This document shows positions 34,672 through 45,716 of a DNA stretch of 64,000 nucleotides, piece by piece. The notes beneath the pieces are model-generated. The model was given only the letters and a program-made list of their open reading frames with translations, was not told the origin of the DNA and ran no database searches. The stretch's first letter is position 1, and every line of letters begins with the position of its first letter. The stretch covers positions 1-64,000 of the forward strand of contig NZ_BOOU01000046.1 in the NCBI RefSeq assembly GCF_016863395.1. Direction: 5' to 3'. The position numbers and the translations under genes were made by a program. The stretch is from Sphaerisporangium rufum (GTDB lineage Bacteria; Actinomycetota; Actinomycetes; Streptosporangiales; Streptosporangiaceae).

Positions 34672-35784
34672 ATGTCCGCTGATCTTCCTGCCTACCAGTG
34701 CGCGTCCTGCGGGCGCTCGCACGTCCCGGCCGCCGGCCGGTGGCGGTGCGACTGCGGCGGCCTGCTGGACCTGCCGCCGCGGCCGATCAGCTGGAACCCC
34801 CGGCCCGCCGACCACACCCTGTGGCGCTACCAGGACGCCATCGCGGTCCCCGGCCGGGCGTTCAGCCTGGGCGAGGGCATGACGCCGCTGGTCCGGGCCG
34901 CCGCGGACGGCACCGACCGGACGCTGCTCAAGGTCGAGTACGCCTCGCCCACCGGCTCGTTCAAGGACCGCGGCGCCGTCATGCTCGTCGCGCTGGCCCG
35001 GCTGCTCGGCGCCCGGCGGCTGGTCGCCGACAGCAGCGGCAACGCCGGCACCGCCGTCGCCGCCTACGCGGCCCGGGCCGGCCTGGCGGCCGAGATCTTC
35101 GTGCCGGCCGGCACCAGCGAGAAGAAGGTCCAGCAGATCCGCGGGCACGGCGCCGAGGTGACGGCCGTGCCGGGCAGCCGCGAGGACACCGCGCGGGCCG
35201 CCGCCGCCCGGGTGGCCGAGACCGCGGCCTTCTACGCCAGCCACGTGTACAACCCGTACTTCTACGAAGGCACCAAGACCTACGCGCTGGAGATCTTCGA
35301 GCAGCTCGGCCAGGCCGCGCCCGCCACCCTGGTGCTGCCGGCCGGCAACGGCACGCTGGTGATCGGCGCCTACCTGGGCTTCGCCGGGCTGCGCTCGGCG
35401 GGTCTCATCGACCGGCTGCCGCGCATCGTGGCCGTGCAGGCCGAGCGGTGCGCCCCGGTGGCCCGCGCGTTCGCGGCCGGCCGGGCGGAGACCGTACCGG
35501 TCGAGCCGGCGCCGACGGTCGCCGAGGGCATCGCGATCGGCGCGCCCGCGCGCGGCGCCCGGATGCTGGAGATCGTCCGGGCGACCGGCGGCACGGTGGT
35601 CACCGTCGCCGAGGCGGAGGTGACGGCGGCCCGGGCCGCGCTGGCCCGGCGCGGGTTCTGGGTGGAGCCGACCGGCGCGGTGGCCTACGCCGCGGCGCGG
35701 CGGCTGCGCGTCCCGGGGTCGCCGTACGCCGAGGGGGAACTGGTGGTCCCGCTGTGCGGCTCCGGGTTGAAGGCACCGGGGTGA
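34672..35784 (+). CDS. Threonine synthase-like PLP enzyme
   Basis: The 370-residue protein starts with a small zinc ribbon (C10, C13, C26, C28). The type II PLP fold follows, with K98 in the SPTGSFKDRG lysine motif and a glycine loop PAGNGTLV for the phosphate. It resembles threonine synthase and cysteate/threonine synthase-like enzymes with N-terminal ribbon. Threonine synthase converts O-phosphohomoserine to threonine. No other threonine gene is near, and the gene breaks the usual truB-ribF pair, so a different beta-replacement reaction is possible. Confidence 0.75.
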   Translation: MSADLPAYQCASCGRSHVPAAGRWRCDCGGLLDLPPRPISWNPRPADHTLWRYQDAIAVPGRAFSLGEGMTPLVRAAADGTDRTLLKVEYASPTGSFKDRGAVMLVALARLLGARRLVADSSGNAGTAVAAYAARAGLAAEIFVPAGTSEKKVQQIRGHGAEVTAVPGSREDTARAAAARVAETAAFYASHVYNPYFYEGTKTYALEIFEQLGQAAPATLVLPAGNGTLVIGAYLGFAGLRSAGLIDRLPRIVAVQAERCAPVARAFAAGRAETVPVEPAPTVAEGIAIGAPARGARMLEIVRATGGTVVTVAEAEVTAARAALARRGFWVEPTGAVAYAAARRLRVPGSPYAEGELVVPLCGSGLKAPG

Positions 35785-35956
35785 CCGCCGCCGGGCAGGG
35801 TCGTTCGTCCGCCGCCGCCGCGGCTGGGCTACCCTCGTGCCCGTGCGTGGAACCGGCGCGCGTGGCAGGCTCGTGGTAGTGGGACGCCGGCACTCGAGGC
35901 GGCACTAGAACGGCACAGGAACGGCACAGGAACGCTGAGTCAGGATCGAGGTCGAG

Positions 35957-36904
35957 GTGCAGGGCTGGCACGGACTCGACGACGTGCCCGGAGACTGGGG
36001 CAGGTCCGTCGTCACGATAGGCGTGTTCGATGGGGTGCACCGGGGGCATCAGCGCATGGTCGGCCGCGCCGTCGCGCTGGCGGCGGAGCTCGGCCTGCCC
36101 GCCGTGGTGATCACCTTCGATCCGCATCCGGAGGAGGTGGTGCGCCCGGGTGCCCATCCGCCCCGGCTGACCACCGCCGGGCACCGGGCCGAGTTGCTCG
36201 GCGCGCTCGGGGTGGACGCGGTGTGCGTCCTGCCGTTCACGCTGGAGTTCTCCCGGATGACGCCGGACGAGTTCGTCCAGGCGGTGCTGGTCGACCGGTT
36301 GCACGCCGCGGGCGTGGTGGTGGGGGAGAACTTCCGGTTCGGTCACAAGGCGGCCGGCAGCCTCGACACGCTGCGCGAGCTGGGCGAGAAGTACGACTTC
36401 GTCGCCGAGGGCGTCCCGCTGGTCAGCGACGGCGAGGCGATCTCCTCCAGCCTGGTCCGGGAGAGCCTGGCCGCGGGGGACGTCGAGGCGGCGGCCCGGG
36501 CGCTCGGCCGGCCGCACCGGGTCGAGGGGGTGGTCGTCCGCGGTCACCAGCGTGGCCGGGCGCTCGGCTACCCGACCGCCAACGTCGAGCACCCGCCGTC
36601 CTCGGCCATCCCGGCGGACGGGGTGTACGCGGGTTGGCTGGAGTGCGTGCAGTCGCCCTCGCCGGACCAGGGACGGCGGTGGCCCGCGGCGATCTCGATC
36701 GGCACCAACCCCACCTTCGACGGGGTGGCGCGCACCGTGGAGGCGTACGCGCTGGACCGGGACGATCTCGACCTCTACGGGGCGCACGTGGTCGTCGACT
36801 TCGGCCGGCGGCTGCGCGCCACCTTGAAGTTCGGCTCGGTGGACGAGCTGGTGGAGCAGATGCGCCGGGACGTCGACGAGGCCCGCCGGTTCACCGCCGG
36901 GTGA
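35957..36904 (+). CDS. ribF: Bifunctional riboflavin kinase / FAD synthetase
   Basis: The 315-residue protein has an N-terminal FAD synthetase (nucleotidyltransferase) domain with TIGVFDGVHRGHQ and a C-terminal riboflavin kinase domain with GHQRGRALGYPTANV. It makes FMN and FAD from riboflavin. The GTG start is used. No FMN riboswitch is visible. The 35785-35956 gap has a GAACGGCACAG direct repeat but no gene. Confidence 0.97.
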   Translation: MQGWHGLDDVPGDWGRSVVTIGVFDGVHRGHQRMVGRAVALAAELGLPAVVITFDPHPEEVVRPGAHPPRLTTAGHRAELLGALGVDAVCVLPFTLEFSRMTPDEFVQAVLVDRLHAAGVVVGENFRFGHKAAGSLDTLRELGEKYDFVAEGVPLVSDGEAISSSLVRESLAAGDVEAAARALGRPHRVEGVVVRGHQRGRALGYPTANVEHPPSSAIPADGVYAGWLECVQSPSPDQGRRWPAAISIGTNPTFDGVARTVEAYALDRDDLDLYGAHVVVDFGRRLRATLKFGSVDELVEQMRRDVDEARRFTAG

Positions 36905-37069
36905 TCGAAACACGCTTTGCCGCGCGGCGGTGGTAGCCTGACGTGTCGGCGTGGTTCCGGCGCGCTGCGCGCTGCCCGCGCTCCTACGACGGCGACTGTC
37001 GGCACACACGGTCGTTCGTCGCAATGAACGCATCTGTCACGTGTGCCCATAGTGAAACGAAGGAGAGCC

Positions 37070-37339
37070 GTGTCGCTCGACACCGCCGCCAAGAAGCAGA
37101 TCATCGAGGAGTACGGCACCGGAGACGGTGACACCGGCTCCCCGGAGGTGCAGATCGCTCTGCTGAGCAAGCGCATCAGCGAGCTCACCGAGCACCTCAA
37201 GACGCACAAGCACGACCACCACAGCCGCCGCGGGCTGCTGCTCCTGGTCGGCCGCCGTCGCCGGCTCCTGAAGTACCTCATGAGCAAGGACATCACGCGC
37301 TACCGGTCGCTCATCGAGCGGCTCGGCCTGCGCCGCTAA
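37070..37339 (+). CDS. rpsO: Ribosomal protein S15
   Basis: The 89-residue protein is full length, with [33 protein letters not shown] and RRRLLKYL. It binds 16S rRNA helix 22 and often represses its own mRNA. GTG at 37070 has AAGGAGAG upstream. The 165-base leader (36905-37069) is rich in stems and may hold the autoregulatory structure. pnp follows, as in most bacteria. Confidence 0.98.
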   Translation: MSLDTAAKKQIIEEYGTGDGDTGSPEVQIALLSKRISELTEHLKTHKHDHHSRRGLLLLVGRRRRLLKYLMSKDITRYRSLIERLGLRR

Positions 37340-37342
37340 TGT

Positions 37343-37402
37343 GGAAGGGAGCGGCTCCGCGCCGCTCCTTCCCTCATATCAGGGCAAAGGCCTCCTGATA
37401 TG
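37343..37402 (+). terminator. Two hairpins after rpsO
   Basis: The first stem pairs 37343-37355 with 37361-37372 (12 bp, one bulge) just after the rpsO stop. The second, CATATCAGG-N10-CCTGATATG at 37375-37402, is a perfect 9-bp stem. The first fits a terminator or attenuator. The pair resembles the double-stranded sites that RNase III cleaves in the rpsO-pnp RNA of Streptomyces. Confidence 0.65.
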
Positions 37403-37672
37403 GAGAATCTGGTCGGCGCGTCACCGGTGACGCCGGTGCCCGCGCCGAGCAGACTGGCCTTCAGCACGACAATTGAACAGCCGAGAAAGTGCCCCGCGTC
37501 CCGCACATGATGCGCGTTCCCGTGACGCCTGCGGGCCGGTCCTCGGTAGTGGCTTCCGGATGTCGACGGCGCGCACGCCGTGAACCCGGGCGCTTCGATC
37601 GAAGACCGGCGCTGCACACGACGGGAAGCCGGCTCGACGGAGTCAGGCACCAGCGGTCCGGCCGCGGGCGAA

Positions 37673-37715
37673 GCGCCCGGCCGGGTCGCCGAGCGAAGCG
37701 CGACCAGCCGGGCGC
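37673..37715 (+). promoter_or_regulatory. Hairpin upstream of the pnp ribosome site
   Basis: GCGCCCGGC pairs with GCCGGGCGC and GGTCGC pairs with GCGACC, with a small internal bulge and a ten-base loop. The stem ends 28 bases before the pnp GTG. It may control pnp translation or decay. The 37403-37672 stretch between the hairpins shows no gene. Confidence 0.6.
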
Positions 37716-37743
37716 GGGCGACCTACCTGTAAGGAGGTACCCC

Positions 37744-40089
37744 GTGGAGGGTGTCCACAGCACGGAAGCCGTGATCGACAACGGTTCGTTCGGTACGCGT
37801 ACCATCCGGTTCGAGACCGGGCGGCTCGCGCGCCAGGCGGCGGGCAGCGCCGTCGTCCACCTGGACGACGAGACGATGATCCTGTCCGCCACCACCGCGT
37901 CCAAGCATCCCAAGGAGAGCCTGGACTTCTTCCCGCTCACCGTCGACGTCGAGGAGCGGATGTACGCCGCGGGCCGCATCCCCGGCTCGTTCTTCCGGCG
38001 GGAGGGCCGTCCGTCCGAGGACGCCATCCTGACCTGCCGCCTCATCGACCGGCCGCTGCGCCCGTCCTTCGTCAAGGGACTGCGCAACGAGGTCCAGGTG
38101 GTCGCCACGATCATGGCACTGAACCCGGACCACCTGTACGACGTGGTGGCGATCAACGCGGCCAGCCTGTCCACCCAGCTGGCCGGGCTGCCGTTCTCCG
38201 GCCCCATCGGCGGCGTCCGGGTGGCGCTGATCAGCGGCCAGTGGGTGGCGTTCCCGACCCACACCGAGCTGGAGGGCGCGACCTTCGACATGGTCGTGGC
38301 CGGCCGGGTGCTGGAGGACGGCGACGTCGCGATCATGATGGTCGAGGCCGAGTCCACCCGCGACACCCTGAAGCTGGTGCGTGAGGGCGCGGTCGCCCCG
38401 ACCGAGGAGACCGTGGCCGAGGGCCTGGAGGCCGCCAAGCCGTTCATCAAGGTGCTGGTCGAGGCGCAGAACAAGATCGCCCAGGTCGCCGCCAAGGAGA
38501 CCGCCCAGTACCCGATCTTCCTGGACTACCAGGAGGACGTGCACGAGGCCGTCGCCGGGGCCGTCAAGAGCGAGCTCGCCTCCGCGCTGACCATCGCCGG
38601 CAAGAAGGAGCGCGAGACCGAGCTGGAGCGGGTCAAGGCGCTGGCGCTGGAGAAGCTCGGCGCCGACCTGGAGGGCCGGGAGAAGGAGATCTCCGCGGCG
38701 TTCCGCAGCCTCACCAAGAAGCTCATGCGCGAGCGCGTGATCAAGGAGGGCGTGCGCATCGACGGGCGGGGTCCCAAGGACATCCGCCAGCTCAGCGCCG
38801 AGGTCCACGTGGTCCCGCGGGTGCACGGCTCGGCGCTGTTCGAGCGCGGTGAGACCCAGATCCTGGGCATCACCACGCTGAACATGCTGCGCATGGAGCA
38901 GATGATCGACACGCTCAACCCCGAGCGCACCAAGCGCTACATGCACAACTACAACTTCCCGCCGTACTCCACCGGTGAGACCGGCCGGGTCGGTTCCCCC
39001 AAGCGCCGCGAGATCGGCCACGGCGCGCTGGCCGAGCGGGCGCTGATCCCCGTGCTGCCCAGCCGCGAGGAGTTCCCGTACGCCATCCGCCAGGTGTCGG
39101 AGGCGCTGGGGTCCAACGGCTCCACCAGCATGGGCTCGGTGTGCGCCTCGACGATGGCGCTGCTGGACGCGGGCGTCCCGCTCAAGGAGATGGTCGCCGG
39201 CATCGCGATGGGCCTGATCGGCGAGGGCGACCAGTTCGTCACGCTGACCGACATCCTCGGTGCCGAGGACGCCATGGGCGACATGGACTTCAAGGTCGCC
39301 GGCACCCGTGACGTGATCACCGCCCTGCAGCTCGACACCAAGCTGGACGGCATTCCGGCCACCGTGCTCGCCGCGGCGCTGAAGCAGGCCCGTGGCGCCC
39401 GGCTGGCGATCCTCGACGTGATGCAGGAGGCGATCGACTCCCCGGCGGAGATGAACCCGACCGCGCCGCGCATCATCACGATCAAGGTCCCGGTCGACAA
39501 GATCGGCGAGGTCATCGGCCCCAAGGGCAAGATGATCAACCAGATCCAGGACGACACCGGCGCCGAGATCACCATCGAGGACGACGGCACGATCTACATC
39601 GGCGCCACCGACGGCCCGTCGGCCGAGGCGGCCCGCACCACGATCAACTCGATCGCCAACCCGCACATGCCCGAGATCGGGGAGCGCTACCTGGGCACGG
39701 TCGTCAAGATCGCCGCCTTCGGTGCGTTCGTCAGCCTGCTGCCCGGCAAGGACGGCCTGCTGCACGTGTCGCAGATCCGCAAGCTGCACGGCGGCAAGCG
39801 CATCGAGAACGTCGAGGACGTGATGAACGTCGGCGACAAGATCCAGGTCGAGATCGCCGAGATCGACGCCCGCGGCAAGCTCTCGCTGGTGCCGGTCGAG
39901 GTCATCGACAAGGAGGCCGAGAAGGCTCCGGGCGGTGGCGACGGCGAGGGCGTGGACCAGGCCGAGGCCGAGCCGCGCGAGGAGCGTGCCGAGCGCGCCG
40001 ACCGTGGTGACCGGGGCGACCGCGGGGACCGGGGCGACCGGCCGCGCCGCGCCCGCACCCGGGGCGGACGGGACGACCGCAACTCGTGA
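37744..40089 (+). CDS. pnp: Polyribonucleotide nucleotidyltransferase (PNPase)
   Basis: The 781-residue protein has two RNase PH domains, the second with [12 protein letters not shown], and an intervening helical domain. KH ([20 protein letters not shown]) and S1 ([18 protein letters not shown]) follow, then a basic tail with DRGDRGDR repeats. It degrades RNA with phosphate and adds tails. The GTG start has a perfect AAGGAGGT. The tail is longer than in E. coli, as usual in actinomycetes. Confidence 0.98.
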   Translation: MEGVHSTEAVIDNGSFGTRTIRFETGRLARQAAGSAVVHLDDETMILSATTASKHPKESLDFFPLTVDVEERMYAAGRIPGSFFRREGRPSEDAILTCRLIDRPLRPSFVKGLRNEVQVVATIMALNPDHLYDVVAINAASLSTQLAGLPFSGPIGGVRVALISGQWVAFPTHTELEGATFDMVVAGRVLEDGDVAIMMVEAESTRDTLKLVREGAVAPTEETVAEGLEAAKPFIKVLVEAQNKIAQVAAKETAQYPIFLDYQEDVHEAVAGAVKSELASALTIAGKKERETELERVKALALEKLGADLEGREKEISAAFRSLTKKLMRERVIKEGVRIDGRGPKDIRQLSAEVHVVPRVHGSALFERGETQILGITTLNMLRMEQMIDTLNPERTKRYMHNYNFPPYSTGETGRVGSPKRREIGHGALAERALIPVLPSREEFPYAIRQVSEALGSNGSTSMGSVCASTMALLDAGVPLKEMVAGIAMGLIGEGDQFVTLTDILGAEDAMGDMDFKVAGTRDVITALQLDTKLDGIPATVLAAALKQARGARLAILDVMQEAIDSPAEMNPTAPRIITIKVPVDKIGEVIGPKGKMINQIQDDTGAEITIEDDGTIYIGATDGPSAEAARTTINSIANPHMPEIGERYLGTVVKIAAFGAFVSLLPGKDGLLHVSQIRKLHGGKRIENVEDVMNVGDKIQVEIAEIDARGKLSLVPVEVIDKEAEKAPGGGDGEGVDQAEAEPREERAERADRGDRGDRGDRGDRPRRARTRGGRDDRNS

Positions 40090-41387
40090 CGACCACCACT
40101 CTGCACCCCGGCCGGGAGGGCGCCGGGGTGGTGCGGCGTACCGTCCTGCCCGGCGGGCTTCGCGTGGTGACCGAGACCATGCCGACCGTGCGCTCCGTCG
40201 CGGTCGGCATGTGGGTCGGCATCGGGTCGCGGGACGAGGCCCCCGAGCACACGGGGGCCACCCACTTCCTGGAACACCTGCTCTTCAAGGGCACGCCGAA
40301 CCGCGACGCCCTGGAGATCTCCGCGGCGATCGAGGGCATCGGCGGCGAGATCAACGCGTTCACCGCCAAGGAGTACACCTGCTACTACGCGCGGGTGCTC
40401 GACGAGGATCTCCCGCTGGCCATCGACGTGCTCGCCGACGTGGTCACCTCCTCTCTGATCACCGCCGAGGACGTCGAGTCCGAGCGCGGCGTGATCCTTG
40501 AGGAGATCGCCATGCACGACGACGACCCCTCCGACGCCGTGCACGAGCACTTCTCCGCAGAGATCTACGGGGACACCCCGCTCGGCCGGCCCATCCTGGG
40601 GTCGGTCGAGTCGATCAACGCGCTCTCGCGCGAGCGGATCGCCGAGTACTACCAGCGTTACTACCGGCCGCCGCACACGGTGGTGTCGGTCTGCGGGAAC
40701 GTCGCCCACGAGCGGGTCGTCGAGCTGGTGGCCGCGGCCTACCAGCGCGCCGGCGCGCTCGGCGGCACGCTCGACCCGCATCCGCCCCGCCTGTCGGGGC
40801 CCGGCGCCGCCCCCCGGGCCGGGGTCCGGGTCGTCGACCGGCCCACCGAGCAGGCCAACCTGGTGCTCGGCACCACCGCGATGTCGCGCACCGACGACCG
40901 CAGGTTCGCGCTCGGCGTGCTGAACGCCGCGCTCGGCGGCGGCATGTCCTCCCGCCTGTTCCAGGAGATCCGCGAGAAGCGCGGGCTGGCCTACTCGGCG
41001 TACAGCTTCACCGCCCAGTACGCCGACACCGGCCAGTTCGGCATCTACGTCGGCTGCCTGCCCGGGAAGATCGATGACGTGCTGAAGATCTGCCGGGAGG
41101 AGATCGCCCGGGTCATCGCCGACGGCATCACCGAAGAGGAGATCACCCGGGGCAAGGGACAGATGCGGGGCGGCCTGGTGCTCGGCCTGGAGGACACCGG
41201 CTCGCGCATGTCGCGGATCGGCAAGAGCGAGCTGGTCTACGACACCCTGCTGTCGGTGGACGACCTGCTGGCCCGGATCGACGCCGTCACCCCCGACGAG
41301 GTGGCGGCGGTGGCGACCCAGATCCTCTCCCAGCCGATGACCCTCGCCGTCATCGGCCCCTACGCCGACAAGCAGTTCAGTGTTTAA
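40086..41387 (+). CDS. M16-family zinc peptidase
   Basis: The 433-residue protein has the inverted zinc motif HFLEH at residues 60-64, with a distal glutamate in the [14 protein letters not shown] helix. It is followed by a second, inactive M16 half with a GLAYSAYSF motif. It resembles mitochondrial-processing-peptidase-like enzymes encoded after pnp in many Gram-positives. Its substrates are unknown. The GTG overlaps the pnp stop by four bases, so they are translationally coupled. Confidence 0.95.
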   Translation: MTTTTLHPGREGAGVVRRTVLPGGLRVVTETMPTVRSVAVGMWVGIGSRDEAPEHTGATHFLEHLLFKGTPNRDALEISAAIEGIGGEINAFTAKEYTCYYARVLDEDLPLAIDVLADVVTSSLITAEDVESERGVILEEIAMHDDDPSDAVHEHFSAEIYGDTPLGRPILGSVESINALSRERIAEYYQRYYRPPHTVVSVCGNVAHERVVELVAAAYQRAGALGGTLDPHPPRLSGPGAAPRAGVRVVDRPTEQANLVLGTTAMSRTDDRRFALGVLNAALGGGMSSRLFQEIREKRGLAYSAYSFTAQYADTGQFGIYVGCLPGKIDDVLKICREEIARVIADGITEEEITRGKGQMRGGLVLGLEDTGSRMSRIGKSELVYDTLLSVDDLLARIDAVTPDEVAAVATQILSQPMTLAVIGPYADKQFSV

Positions 41388-42278
<891 letters not shown>

Positions 42279-42302
42279 CACTCCCCACGCCCACCCCAGG
42301 AG

Positions 42303-43178
42303 ATGATGTTGGCGACAGCTGCTCAGTGGCTGGCCGGTGCCCGGCCGCGTACGCTCCCTGCGGCCGTGGTGCCGGTGGCGGTCGGCACCGGGGTGGCGGC
42401 GGGCGACGGTGACGCGGTGTGGTGGCGGGCGCTGATCGCGCTGTTCGTCGCGCTGGCGCTGCAGGTCGGGGTGAACTACGCCAACGACTACAGCGACGGC
42501 GTGCGCGGCACCGACCAGGGCAGGGTGGGCCCGTTGCGGCTCGTCGGCTCGGGGGTGGCCGCGCCGCGCGCGGTGCTGCTCGCCGCGCTGGGGTGCTTCC
42601 TGGCCGCCGCGGGGGCCGGGCTGGCGCTGGTGGTGGTCACCAGGGCGTGGTGGCTGCTGGTCGTCGGCGCGGTGGCGATCGCCGCGGCGTGGTTCTACAC
42701 CGGCGGCAGCCGCCCGTACGGCTACCGGGCGTTCGGCGAGATCTCGGTCTTCGTGTTCTTCGGCCTGGTCGCGGTGGCCGGCACGGCCTACGTGCAGTCG
42801 GAGCGGCTGACCTGGCCGGCGGTGGCCGCCGCCGTCCCGGTGGGGTTGCTGGCCTGCGCGCTGCTGGTGGTGAACAACCTGCGGGACATCGCCACCGACG
42901 GACCGGCGGGCAAGCGCACGCTGGCCGTGGTGCTGGGCGACGCCCGCACCCGGGTGCTGTACGTCGCATGCCTGCTGTTGCCGTTCTGTATCGCGTTGCC
43001 GCTGGCGGTCTGGCGGCCGTTCGCGGTGCTGACCGTGCTGGCGCTGCCGCTGGCGGTCCCGCCGGTGCGGGCGGTGCGCGGCGGCGCCACCGGGCCCGCG
43101 CTCATCGCCACGCTCCAGCAGACCGGCCGGCTCCAGCTGGTCTTCGGCCTGCTGTTCGCGGTGGGTCTGGCGATCTGA
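42303..43178 (+). CDS. menA: 1,4-dihydroxy-2-naphthoate polyprenyltransferase
   Basis: The 291-residue UbiA-type membrane enzyme has the Asp-rich motif NYANDYSDGVRGTD and a second motif VNNLRDIATD. About eight membrane helices are seen. It attaches the prenyl chain in menaquinone synthesis. An AGGAGATG site lies upstream. It follows dapB after 24 bases but is probably functionally independent. Confidence 0.93.
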   Translation: MMLATAAQWLAGARPRTLPAAVVPVAVGTGVAAGDGDAVWWRALIALFVALALQVGVNYANDYSDGVRGTDQGRVGPLRLVGSGVAAPRAVLLAALGCFLAAAGAGLALVVVTRAWWLLVVGAVAIAAAWFYTGGSRPYGYRAFGEISVFVFFGLVAVAGTAYVQSERLTWPAVAAAVPVGLLACALLVVNNLRDIATDGPAGKRTLAVVLGDARTRVLYVACLLLPFCIALPLAVWRPFAVLTVLALPLAVPPVRAVRGGATGPALIATLQQTGRLQLVFGLLFAVGLAI

Positions 43179-43254
43179 GGGCGGAGACCTCGGCAGGTCG
43201 GACGCCGCGGCCCCTGAGGCCACCGGCCGGACGATGTGAACGGTGCCGGGCGGG

Positions 43255-43830
43255 TCAGGCGATGTCGGTGGCCAGGCGGATCATGCGGATCGGCCGCTCC
43301 ATGTCGAGGACCCGCTCGACCTCGTCGGGGCCCCAGCCGGCCGACTCCAGGAAGCCGAGCGTCGCGGAGTCCTCGGCGAAGGCCCAGGTGACCACGGTGG
43401 TGAAGCCGTCCTCGCGCAGGTGGTCGACGGTGGCGTTGAGCAGCCGGCTGCCGTGCCCGCGGCGGATGTGATCGGGGTCCACCAGCAGGGTCAGCAGCTC
43501 GGCTGTGGTGCCGGGCTCCACGTCCGGGTCCTCGGCGGGCCCGTGCGAGGCGAGCCCGACGACGCGCCCGCCGCCCGGGCCGCCGGCCACCTGGTCGAGG
43601 ACGTCCTCCGCCTCCACCGCCACCAGCAGCCGGTGGCGGGGTGTCGGCGGGGTCACGACCGCCTCCTCCCACTGCCGGCGCCACAGCTCCTCGGCGGCGG
43701 GCCCGGTCATCTGGGCGAGCGCGGCCTCGGGCAGCAGGTCGCGGTAACCGGCCTTCCATGCCCGGATCTGGGTGGCCGCCACCGCCGGAGCGTCCTCGCG
43801 CCGGGCGGGCCGCACCCCCACATCTGCCAT
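43255..43830 (-). CDS. GNAT-family N-acetyltransferase
   Basis: The 191-residue protein starts MADVGVRPARREDAPAVAAT. It has the acetyl-CoA loop in LLTLLVDPDHIRRGHGSRLL, split across the beta-4/alpha-3 junction, and a GFLESAGW end. The substrate is unknown. ATG at 43830 has AGGGGACGG upstream. It converges on menA; a GACCT-CGGC-AGGTC mini-hairpin lies between. Confidence 0.88.
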   Translation of the reverse strand: MADVGVRPARREDAPAVAATQIRAWKAGYRDLLPEAALAQMTGPAAEELWRRQWEEAVVTPPTPRHRLLVAVEAEDVLDQVAGGPGGGRVVGLASHGPAEDPDVEPGTTAELLTLLVDPDHIRRGHGSRLLNATVDHLREDGFTTVVTWAFAEDSATLGFLESAGWGPDEVERVLDMERPIRMIRLATDIA

Positions 43831-43903
43831 TCCGCCGTCCCCTTTCGTCTGCCCACACCGTATCGGGCGGGCGACCGGCGGGCGCACCGTGGCCCGGCGA
43901 CGT

Positions 43904-44449
43904 TCAGGAAGCGGCGATCTGCCGGCGGGCGCGGTAGGCGCGGGTCTTGGTGCGGTTGCCGCACACCCGCATCGAGCACCAGGCGCGCGAGCGGTTCTTG
44001 GAGGCGTCGATGAACGCCCACCGGCAGGTGTGCTCGGCGCAGACCTTCAGCCGCGGCCAGTCGCCGTCGGCGTGCGCGCCGAGGACGGCGGCGGCGATCA
44101 GCCCGACGCCGCGGGCCGCTCCGGTGGCGATCGGCTCGCAGCCGGGCACGCCGCCGGCCAGGGTGACCCGCAGCGGCACGGCGGCCAGGGCGGCCGCCAG
44201 CCGCGCGGCGGGGCCCGCCGTATCCGGGAGGCCGGACGGCACGGGAGCGGGGCACAGCGCGGCACGCAGGCCTTCCCGCAGGTCGACGGCGAGCATCAGG
44301 TCGTCGTCGGTGGCGCGCTCGCCGGGGGCGGCCAGGCCGCGGTCGCGGAGCCAGCCGGTGAGATCGGCCGGCGCGGCCAGCCCGTCGGTGCCGCTCGCGA
44401 CGTCGTGGGTGTTGACGAGGTCGCGGAGCAGCTCGGCCGGCCGGTACAT
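43904..44449 (-). CDS. CGNR zinc-finger / ABATE-domain protein
   Basis: The 181-residue protein has an N-terminal ABATE domain (ELLRDLVNTHDV) and a C-terminal CGNR zinc finger (KVCAEHTCRWAFIDASKNR, then CSMRVCGNRTKTRAYRAR). It is a predicted stress-responsive transcription regulator of actinomycetes. The ATG at 44449 is the natural start. It is followed by the GNAT gene and preceded by a GntR gene on the same strand, so these three may share transcription. Confidence 0.92.
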   Translation of the reverse strand: MYRPAELLRDLVNTHDVASGTDGLAAPADLTGWLRDRGLAAPGERATDDDLMLAVDLREGLRAALCPAPVPSGLPDTAGPAARLAAALAAVPLRVTLAGGVPGCEPIATGAARGVGLIAAAVLGAHADGDWPRLKVCAEHTCRWAFIDASKNRSRAWCSMRVCGNRTKTRAYRARRQIAAS

Positions 44450-44507
44450 GCGGCCACTGTAGGGCAGCACGGCGTGACATCCGGCGCCATCGCCGGTTCC
44501 CGGCGGA

Positions 44508-45248
44508 TCAGGAACCCGGCGGAAGTGAGTAGACCAGGCGGAAGCGGTCACCAGGCACGATGATGTCACTGATCTCCAGCGGACGGTCCCCGGACCAGTG
44601 GGTGCGCTCGATGTGCAGCACGTGCACCCCGGTGGGCAGGTCGAGCAGGTCGCTCTCGGCGGGCTGCGGCACCCGGGTGTGGACGCTCTCCCGGACATCG
44701 GTCACCTTGATGCCCGCGGCGGACATCCGGGCCGGCAGGCTCTTGCGGGCGCCGGTGCCCTCATCGGGCAGCGGGCCGGTCCGGCCGAGCTCGGCGGGCT
44801 CGTAGGAGGTGGCCAGCTGCATCGGGCGGCCCTCGGCGCGGAAGACGTAGCGGGTGCGGACCACCGGGGTGCCGTCGGCGACCCGCAGCCGCCGCGCGAC
44901 CTCGCGGCCGGCCCGGACCTGCTCGCTGCGCCAGTCCCAGGTGGCCCGGTGGCCACCGGCCTGCAGATCGGCCGCGAACGGCGCGTCGTGGTCGAGGTGC
45001 CGGCCCCGCTGCAGCGGGTAGAGGACGGACTTCTCGCGGACGTAGTGGCCCGAGCCCACCCGGCCGATGATGAGGCCTTCGGCGGCGAGCACGCGCAGTG
45101 CGTGCCGGGCGGCGGTCTCGCCGACCCGGAAGCGCTGGGTGAGCTGGGCCCGGGACGGGATGGGCGCGCCTGGCGGCAGCGTGCCGTCCGCGATCTGTGC
45201 CCGCAGCTCCTCTACCACGCGGAGGTACACCGGGTCGTTTCCAGTCAT
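44508..45248 (-). CDS. GntR-family regulator with UTRA domain
   Basis: The 246-residue protein has the helix-turn-helix LRAQIADGTLPPGAPIPSRAQ, a QRFRVGETAARHALRVLAAEG recognition region (shown in two parts), and a UTRA domain with VVRTRYVFRAEGRPM and SDIIVPGDRFRLVY. It is the second HutC-type protein in the window. The target is unknown. A GATAAT -10 lies about 35 bp upstream. Confidence 0.9.
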   Translation of the reverse strand: MTGNDPVYLRVVEELRAQIADGTLPPGAPIPSRAQLTQRFRVGETAARHALRVLAAEGLIIGRVGSGHYVREKSVLYPLQRGRHLDHDAPFAADLQAGGHRATWDWRSEQVRAGREVARRLRVADGTPVVRTRYVFRAEGRPMQLATSYEPAELGRTGPLPDEGTGARKSLPARMSAAGIKVTDVRESVHTRVPQPAESDLLDLPTGVHVLHIERTHWSGDRPLEISDIIVPGDRFRLVYSLPPGS

Positions 45249-45716
45249 CCGTCCATCCCTAACGGCGTTCGAGATCGTTTCATTATCCTGCCGTAACCGG
45301 ACGACGACCGTGCGTAGCCGTACCGCCTTGGAGTCCCAACTTTACCGACGCGTGCTTTGCCGAATCGTGACGTGAAGATGGCGCGGCGGCCCCGGCCGCA
45401 AGGACGTCCTGACCAGGCTCGTCCTGCCGGCGGTCCGGCGGCCGGCGCCGGGCGTGCCGGTCCGGCCGGCCGGGCGGAAAATTGTTGGCAGAAGCGTGTA
45501 ACACGCCCGTAAGGCGGTCCGATCTCAGGGATAGAGGTCGTCGATGTGTGTACCCCCGAGCACATATCGGCGGCCTCTACCCTTGTGGCCCGGCCTGTCC
45601 GCGGCGGCCGCCCGATATCCTTCGCTTACCATTTCATAAGCGGATGACGCGGACGAGTGCCGCGAACCGGGGTGGCGGGGTCCACCGGCCGGCCGGATCC
45701 GGGTACCGTTCGGTCT
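45249..45716. other. 468-bp intergenic region with hairpin and dyads
   Basis: No gene is convincing. The palindrome GCGTGT-A-ACACGC lies at 45494-45506. An imperfect long hairpin at 45532-45579 (TAGAGG...CCTCTA, with CGAT/ATCG inside) and CGCTTA-N8-TAAGCG at 45623-45642 follow. The last lies about 75 bp before dapA. They could be operators or a structured leader RNA. In other actinomycetes thyX often sits before dapA; it is absent here. Confidence 0.4.

Noticed and set aside
35785-35956. FMN riboswitch before ribF
   Set aside because: The conserved six-stem RFN core elements were not found in the short gap.
45249-45716. Small genes in the gap before dapA
   Set aside because: Open frames there have poor codon-position bias, no ribosome sites and no recognisable motif.
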